A DNA stretch of 46,382 nucleotides from assembly GCA_020436125.1 (NCBI GenBank), contig JAGQYK010000006.1, positions 51,615-97,996 of the forward strand, read 5' to 3'. The notes below the pieces were generated by a model that did no database searches, was not told where the DNA came from, and saw only the letters and a program-made list of their open reading frames with translations. Positions 41,801 through 46,382 of this stretch are shown here, one piece after another (positions within the stretch are counted from its first letter, which is position 1; every line of letters starts with the position of its first letter). Both the position numbers and the translations under genes were made by a program. The stretch comes from Cyclobacteriaceae bacterium (GTDB taxonomy: Bacteria > Bacteroidota > Bacteroidia > Cytophagales > Cyclobacteriaceae).

Positions 41801-43662
41801 ACCCTGACAAACCTGCATTATCTGGTGATGATGTACGATTGAAATTCAATCTTGAGGAAAACTACGCTGACATAAGCCCTGAAATAGCAGGCGAAGCTGC
41901 ATTGGAATTTCCTTATGCTCAATTCAAGACTTCTATTCCTGAAGCTCGATGGGATTTAAACACACAAAAAATAGTAATGAATAAAGATCCGGACGTACCG
42001 TTGGAGAATTCTTACTTCTACACCACAAGAAAGGAACTGGATTCACTGAACTTTCTGGCAGAACGGGCTGAGTATGATATTCAATCGCAACAACTTAAAG
42101 TCAGTGGAATACCATACATAGTAGTAGCTGATGCAAAGATCACTCCTGAGAACAATGAAATTTTGATTTTGGAGAACGCAAAGATTGGCAGATTAACCAA
42201 TACAACCATTGTCATGGATACCCTCAACGGATATCACAGGCTTACAGAAGGGATTGTAGATGTTATTTCCAGAAAAGAATTTTCAGGATCAGCTACCTAC
42301 CAGTATGTAAACGCAGTAAACGACACCTTTGCTATTAAAATGACGGATTTCCATCTTGAACCGATAGCGGAAGTTGCTAAGGTAAAAAGAGGGCAATCAG
42401 GCTTAAATGCCACTGAACAAACCGTGGCTAATGGAGCGGTAATAGAAGAGGATAAACTTATTTTGGCACCAAGAATTTATTATAAAGGTGACATGGTCAT
42501 GTATGCCACTCGTCCAGCACTTCAATTGAAAGGAAGTGTAAAATTGGATCTTAAAAAGATAAAAAATTACAACACTTGGATCGTGTATGAACAAAGTGGT
42601 GATGAGAAAGATGTGTTTTTGGATTTTGATAATGCCATTACCGAGGAGGGGAGGAAAGTAGAGGCAGGATTACATTTTGCAGATGATAATAGTTTATATA
42701 TCACTTTTGTGTTTGACAAGAAGAATCCCGATGACGATGACTTCTTTTTACCAAGCGGATCGTTATTCTTTGATCAAAAAAGTCAGGAATTTAAAATTGA
42801 AGATCGCTTAAAAGCTACTGGGGAAAAACTGACAGGTAAAGTATTTGCGTACAATGAGGACAAGCAAGAGGTAAGATTTGAGGGAAAGGTAAATTTTTTC
42901 ACTGGTGGAAGTAAAGATTTTCAAATAACGGCAAGTGCATTGGGTTCTGGGAATCTTGAGACCAACGACATTCGTATGAATACTTTTTTGATGGCAGATA
43001 TGAATGTGCCGCCTCAGGCTTTACAAATAATGGCACTTGACCTGCAGGATGTTATCAAAAATGAAGGTGCTGATGAGGGATTGGGTGATCAGACTGAACT
43101 CTTATATAAAATTGCCGATATAGTGGGCGAACGAGCAGTTAAGGATTATGAAGAAAAATCATTGCAGGCTTATACTCCACTTACTTCTATTCCTGAGTTG
43201 GGCAGGCCGTTAGTGTTTTCCAATTTCAATTTGAAGCGGTCACAAGAGTACAAGGCTTTTTATAGTGAAGGGAATCTTGGGCTAAGTAATATATTGCGCA
43301 ACGACATCAATGGATCATTTGAGGGTTTTATGGAGCTGCGAAAGAATGAAGATGGAGGAAGTGTATTCCATGTTTTCTTTAAAGCCTCCCCTGATTCATG
43401 GTATTACTTTGGTCTGGAGGACAACCGCTTAATGGTACATTCATCCAACCCTGATTTTAACAGCGCGATCACTAAGAAAACCAATGCTGCTAAAGCTAAA
43501 ATTGGAGAACTGGTATTTATCCCTGGTAGCGATGAGGAAACCCTTTCATTCATCAATAAATTCAGGAGTAAATATTATGGCCTTGAGGCACCCTATAGCC
43601 TAGGAGGAGGAACGGCTCCTGCCAAGAAAAAAGAAAAAAAGGTGGATGATGACGGGTTTTAG
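38809..43662 (+). CDS. Giant secreted protein of unknown function (1617 residues), beta-rich
   Basis: The family is not recognised. A GTG start gives a signal peptide (about 1-20, ending ALKA). Parts: a helical N-terminal domain (25-165), an Asn/Asp/Gln-rich low-complexity linker (171-245), then about 1300 residues dominated by alternating strands with many Asp-Ser, Gly-Asn and Tyr-Phe pairs, and a Lys/Asp-rich end. No membrane helix, enzyme motif or repeat of fixed length is visible. Segments such as VSGIPYIVVADAKITPENNEI with repeated A-I, N-A pairs recall the OstA/LptA-type beta-jellyroll and TamB/AsmA-like bridge proteins, but this is only inference. It is followed closely by the M14 gene. 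Probably periplasmic or outer-membrane associated. Confidence 0.85.
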   Translation: MKRVLIYIWIALAGSTALKAQKAPEPVRLSFQDSIRVVLENSRSVDAEAVGAGFATIWGKLGRDQQELIRQQVKLMKSKGYKLRPQFVNYYGAISNAVDRENADAATISDFLNVSGQVIENESLTNAGIFFKNVRQFFEYHALHYDRSYRLFVRDDEYHFDYVKVDVLPSLLDFNSNDQSDFNDLNSQPLDDFNNDTYQDPNNQNQFDQWDNNAVQDDFNWDDQEPVNWDDQEEEMPPAIPIWMQPEPQPELSGPLIRFDKATFNFSTTYDSAFLHDTKGAVSLLDNTFVGEGGRFDWTTAGLSEDSVYFDFTAYNFNVSKPALKASQGKLTYLGRANGRVDGIFEFKSVSHKTPESSTYPRFMSFNSDIEMLGLGNDKLQYTGGFALNGSKIYSSSVNGEPAKLVVSGEVDRKFEARSRLFEFQDSTIFSRRAMVKIFQQNDSIYHPATEFYYNFGKNELILQKENGYLKNAPYSASYFNMDFAADKIRWDLNSDSLNIYSFGGRSQSPMVIESIDYYDPEDFRLLAGHGFQFHPLALVASYSLRMGMREFYVDDIATGTGQRSDGMRMAMTFLAQKGMIEYNANTGYVKVKEKAMHYYDAVKGDADYDNLKIHSIMDGPANATVNFADGRMNVRGVEEFNVSDSLNVVIKPDSSVITLLQNRDIKFDGKITAGNFEINGKDFTLKYDSFFINLNHIDSIRFYVTETNARGQSIRRRVNNAMVGADSTAAAAAGMANTSKSSGTLFISRPDNKSGKEKIPNYPRLDATAGGVIYFNRREVLNGAYDRSVFFVVPPFKLDSLNDADPGSINFEGTFVSSGMFPNFKEKLHTMADKSLGFTHAIPSEGYQLFQGDGKIVGAMNLDNAGIRATGRIDYLAASVESKDFVFYPDSVVGRGNVGELKEKQFGAAWFPQVSLTEFKLNWLPKQDKFNIQNLREPFNLYDASAQLDGRLTVSKTGTSGGGKLITRGSEAISEELSFSAKDFGARHADFQVKTTNPDKPALSGDDVRLKFNLEENYADISPEIAGEAALEFPYAQFKTSIPEARWDLNTQKIVMNKDPDVPLENSYFYTTRKELDSLNFLAERAEYDIQSQQLKVSGIPYIVVADAKITPENNEILILENAKIGRLTNTTIVMDTLNGYHRLTEGIVDVISRKEFSGSATYQYVNAVNDTFAIKMTDFHLEPIAEVAKVKRGQSGLNATEQTVANGAVIEEDKLILAPRIYYKGDMVMYATRPALQLKGSVKLDLKKIKNYNTWIVYEQSGDEKDVFLDFDNAITEEGRKVEAGLHFADDNSLYITFVFDKKNPDDDDFFLPSGSLFFDQKSQEFKIEDRLKATGEKLTGKVFAYNEDKQEVRFEGKVNFFTGGSKDFQITASALGSGNLETNDIRMNTFLMADMNVPPQALQIMALDLQDVIKNEGADEGLGDQTELLYKIADIVGERAVKDYEEKSLQAYTPLTSIPELGRPLVFSNFNLKRSQEYKAFYSEGNLGLSNILRNDINGSFEGFMELRKNEDGGSVFHVFFKASPDSWYYFGLEDNRLMVHSSNPDFNSAITKKTNAAKAKIGELVFIPGSDEETLSFINKFRSKYYGLEAPYSLGGGTAPAKKKEKKVDDDGF

Positions 43663-43757
43663 TTATTCTTTAAACCTTGGTTGCCATTCATCACATCTGT
43701 ATTTTTCCAGGCAAATCCATCTGTATAACTTTCGAATCACTTTCAGTAAAAATTAAT

Positions 43758-46337
43758 ATGAAAAACCTTTTGTTCGTATTCCTGATATCGCTTTTAATTC
43801 AGATCGAAAGCCAAGGTCAGAATAACTACTTCTTCCCATCAGGGACTTCGTTTGACCCCGCCATTCCCACCCCCGAACAATTTCTGGGCTACCCGGTAGG
43901 CGACTGGCATACCCGTCACGATCGCATCGTTTCATATTTTGAAGAACTGGGAAGAGTTTCTCCTAAAGCTCATTTTCAAATTATTGGGTATACGAATGAA
44001 AGAAGGCCTCAGGTGGTGCTTACCATTACCAGCCCTGAGAACTATGCCAAGATTGACGTCATTCAAAAAGAGCATGCAAAGCTGGCAGACCCAACGCAAT
44101 CTGTAACCATTGCTAACATGCCAGTGGTGGTTACCATGGGTTATAACGTCCACGGTAATGAGCCTTCCAGCAGCGAGGCTGCAATGCTAACCGCCTATTA
44201 TATGGTAGCCAGGCAAGGCACAGAGGCAGAAAAAACCTTAAGTGAAAGCGTGATTCATATTGATCCCAACTATAATCCTGACGGACGTGATCGCCACAGT
44301 ACGTGGGCCAATATGCACAAGGGATTTCCTCCAGTAGCAGATCCTATGGATCGTGAACATAATGAAGGATGGCCCAGAGGTCGCTTTAATCATTATTGGT
44401 TCGACCTGAACCGCGACTGGTTGCCGTTGGCTCATGTGGAAAGTCAAAACAGAATTGAGTTTTTTCACAAGTGGTTGCCCAACGTTTGCACTGACTACCA
44501 TGAGATGGGGACTAACAGTACTTACTTCTTTGAACCTACCAAACCTTACGGATCAGAAAATCCAGTGGTGCCGAGAGATAACTATGATAAATTAAATCCT
44601 TTGTTTGAGAAATATTTTGCAAGCGCTATGGATGACATTGGTTCATTCTATTGGGCAAAGGAAGCTTATGATAATTCTTATCCAGGATATGGATCAACGT
44701 ATCCTGATATTCATGGAGGATTGGGTTTGGTATTTGAGCAAGCTAGTTCAAGAGGACATGTGCAGCAAAGTGATACAAGGATAGTTACCTTCCCCTTTAC
44801 TATTCGCAATCATGTGCGCACAAGCCTGGCAACGGTAAAAGCATCTGTCGAAAACCGTGAGCTATTATTAAAGCACCAGCAGGATTATTTCAAGTCCGCA
44901 CTGGATGAAGGAAGGAAGTCTGCTATTAAAGGCTATGTTTTTGGTGATAGCCAGGACAAGGGAAGAACGAATGCATTCGCAGATTTACTATTAAAACATC
45001 GTATAGACACTTACCCTTTGACAAGCGACCTTAACGTTGGAGGTAACAAATATGAAAAGGGGAAGGCATTTATTGTGCCTACTGATCAACGTCAATATCG
45101 CATGGTTCGATCTATGTTTGAGAAGGTGACTAAGTTTTATGACAGTATTTTTTATGATGCTTCAGCGTGGACGATGTCGCTTGGGTACGGATTACCACAT
45201 GATGCATTATCCTCTTCCGCAAAATATACCAAGGGAGAAAAGATTAAATTTGAAGACATAGCAGCCAAACCGGCTCCCGTTGCAAAATCCAACTATGCAT
45301 ATGTCTTTGAGTGGAATGAGTACTATGCCCCGAAAGCATTGTATCATTTACTTAAGAATAATGTTTTTGCCAAGGCAGCCTTCAAACCTTTTACCACAAC
45401 GGTAAATGGAGTGAAGAAGAATTTTGGTTACGGAACTATTGTAGTTTCTGTTGCAGATCAGAATATTTCAGCAGATGAAGTATTTACTCAAATCAAAGAA
45501 GCATCGAAAATAAGTGGCCTCGATATCTATACCGTAGAAACTGGTGTAGCTGCTGAGGGTGTTTACCTGGGAAGTAGGAATGTTCGAGATCTTGAGTTAC
45601 CAAAAGTGGCTATGCTGATTGGGGATGGCGCTTCACCTACCGAAGCTGGTGCAATTTGGCATATGTTGGATACCAAAATAGGCATGCCTATTACCAAAGT
45701 GGATACTGATCAGTTCGGACGATTGAAACTTTCAGATTACAACACTATCATTATTGTTTCTGGTAATTATAGCATGCTTGGAGATAAGGGGATAGAGCGA
45801 TTGAAATCATGGATGCAAGACGGTGGTACATTAATCCTTCAGCGTTATGCAGTGAATTGGGCAATAAATAGCAAGCTTATTGATGAAAAACTGGTAAAAG
45901 ACAAAGAGGATGGAGATGCCAAAAGGATGAATTATGTAACGGCTGAGGACTATCTGGGGGCAAAAGAAATTGGTGGATCAATATACATGACAGACCTGGA
46001 CATTACACACCCCATCGGGTTTGGGTATACAAGCAGAAGTCTGCCAGTATATAGGAATCACACGGTGTTTTTAGAGGAGAGTAAGAGCCCATTTAGTACG
46101 GTAGCAAAGTACACTGCTAATCCACACCTAAGTGGTTACATTAATTCCAGCAATTTGGAAAAAATAAAAAATTCAGTTTCAGTAGAAGTGAGTGGCGTAG
46201 GCAGAGGAAGAGCAATTCTTTTTGTAGATGACCCTACCTTCCGTGGGTACTGGTATGGTACCAATAAACTATTCTTTAATGCTTTATTCTTTGGCTCACA
46301 TATCAGTACGCCAAGAGGGGATGCTGAGGAGCATTAG
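43758..46337 (+). CDS. Secreted M14-family zinc carboxypeptidase with C-terminal class-I-amidotransferase-like domain
   Basis: The start at 43758 (MKNLLFVF) gives a signal peptide ending ESQGQ at about 21, better than ATG 43677. In the 859-residue precursor the M14 domain (about 50-370) shows zinc ligands H132 and E135 in VHGNEPSSSE, H248 in DYHEMG, the NPDGR segment (173-177), DLNRDW (216-221), and catalytic E327 in VFEQASS. A second domain (about 600-740, with VAMLIGDG, IIIVSGNYSMLG and MQDGGTLILQRY) has the flavodoxin-like order of class I glutamine amidotransferases, without a visible catalytic Cys nucleophile, so it may bind ligand. It lies 95 bp after the giant protein gene. Confidence 0.93.
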   Translation: MKNLLFVFLISLLIQIESQGQNNYFFPSGTSFDPAIPTPEQFLGYPVGDWHTRHDRIVSYFEELGRVSPKAHFQIIGYTNERRPQVVLTITSPENYAKIDVIQKEHAKLADPTQSVTIANMPVVVTMGYNVHGNEPSSSEAAMLTAYYMVARQGTEAEKTLSESVIHIDPNYNPDGRDRHSTWANMHKGFPPVADPMDREHNEGWPRGRFNHYWFDLNRDWLPLAHVESQNRIEFFHKWLPNVCTDYHEMGTNSTYFFEPTKPYGSENPVVPRDNYDKLNPLFEKYFASAMDDIGSFYWAKEAYDNSYPGYGSTYPDIHGGLGLVFEQASSRGHVQQSDTRIVTFPFTIRNHVRTSLATVKASVENRELLLKHQQDYFKSALDEGRKSAIKGYVFGDSQDKGRTNAFADLLLKHRIDTYPLTSDLNVGGNKYEKGKAFIVPTDQRQYRMVRSMFEKVTKFYDSIFYDASAWTMSLGYGLPHDALSSSAKYTKGEKIKFEDIAAKPAPVAKSNYAYVFEWNEYYAPKALYHLLKNNVFAKAAFKPFTTTVNGVKKNFGYGTIVVSVADQNISADEVFTQIKEASKISGLDIYTVETGVAAEGVYLGSRNVRDLELPKVAMLIGDGASPTEAGAIWHMLDTKIGMPITKVDTDQFGRLKLSDYNTIIIVSGNYSMLGDKGIERLKSWMQDGGTLILQRYAVNWAINSKLIDEKLVKDKEDGDAKRMNYVTAEDYLGAKEIGGSIYMTDLDITHPIGFGYTSRSLPVYRNHTVFLEESKSPFSTVAKYTANPHLSGYINSSNLEKIKNSVSVEVSGVGRGRAILFVDDPTFRGYWYGTNKLFFNALFFGSHISTPRGDAEEH

Positions 46338-46357
46338 AAATTAATTCACCTAACTTA

Positions 46358-46371
46358 AAGCTGATCAGCTT
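46358..46371. repeat. 14-bp palindrome after the M14 gene
   Basis: AAGCTGATCAGCTT is a perfect palindrome 20 bp after the stop codon. It is near the window edge; without a following T-run in view it may be a weak terminator or chance. Confidence 0.35.
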
Positions 46372-46382
46372 ACTGTTTCTTC

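Noticed and set aside
43726-43733. TAACTTTC before the M14 gene
   Set aside because: Differs from the consensus at the last, most conserved base, and no upstream element was found.
43677-43757. Upstream ATG of the M14 gene
   Set aside because: The added 27 residues are not hydrophobic and hide the signal peptide starting at 43758.
1-46382. Mobile elements, phage, CRISPR, tRNA and rRNA
   Set aside because: No transposase or integrase motif, no spaced direct repeat array, and no cloverleaf or rRNA stretch was seen; repeats present are coding repeats or tandem paralogues.

Overview
This 46.4 kb window reads as chromosomal DNA from an AT-rich member of the Bacteroidetes, most likely a Cytophagales-type marine or soil bacterium. 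Evidence: promoters of the Bacteroidetes TAnnTTTG type, few Shine-Dalgarno sequences, an ECF sigma / FecR-DUF4974 / STN-domain gene set, DUF6702 next to HupE/UreJ and M1 peptidases, and many secreted proteins whose signal peptides end in A-Q. I see no rRNA, tRNA, insertion sequence, integrase, CRISPR array or phage gene. No stretch over 300 bases lacks a gene.

Layout. 1-7.3 kb: a YeiH-type membrane protein cut by the left edge, secreted M24 and M20 peptidases facing apart, an SRPBCC protein, a pair of paralogous secreted proteins of unknown function, and two lipoproteins. 7.4-11 kb: a tandem pair of secreted CocE/S15 hydrolases with nearly identical 3' ends. 11-14 kb: a small membrane protein, then a SulP anion/bicarbonate permease with STAS domain followed by a beta-carbonic anhydrase. 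14.1-17.5 kb: an ECF sigma factor, a FecR anti-sigma factor and an STN-domain protein that carries AGLFN surface repeats instead of a TonB-dependent receptor barrel. 17.5-22.5 kb: an FtsX/MacB-like permease, an AlkC-like DNA glycosylase, a fatty acid hydroxylase and a DUF427 protein. 22.5-25.4 kb: type III pantothenate kinase overlapping an ABC ATPase, coupled to a fused binding protein-permease of the OpuC/EgtU type. 25.4-29 kb: an outer-membrane lipoprotein, a P1 (DmpA) peptidase, a nitroreductase and a serine/threonine dehydratase.

29-37 kb: HupE/UreJ-like membrane protein followed by three tandem paralogous M1 metallopeptidases on the minus strand, with DUF6702 divergent from them under a good promoter. 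37-46 kb: triosephosphate isomerase, PrmA, a 1617-residue secreted protein of unknown function, and a large M14 carboxypeptidase.

The main theme is the cell envelope and secreted peptide or ester hydrolysis: M24, M20, S15 x2, P1, M1 x3 and M14 all have export signals. The best candidates for something little described are the sigma/anti-sigma/STN-repeat operon, the HupE-M1x3-DUF6702 cluster, the fused ABC transporter coupled to coaX, and the giant beta-rich protein. All assignments were made by reading sequence; no database search was run.
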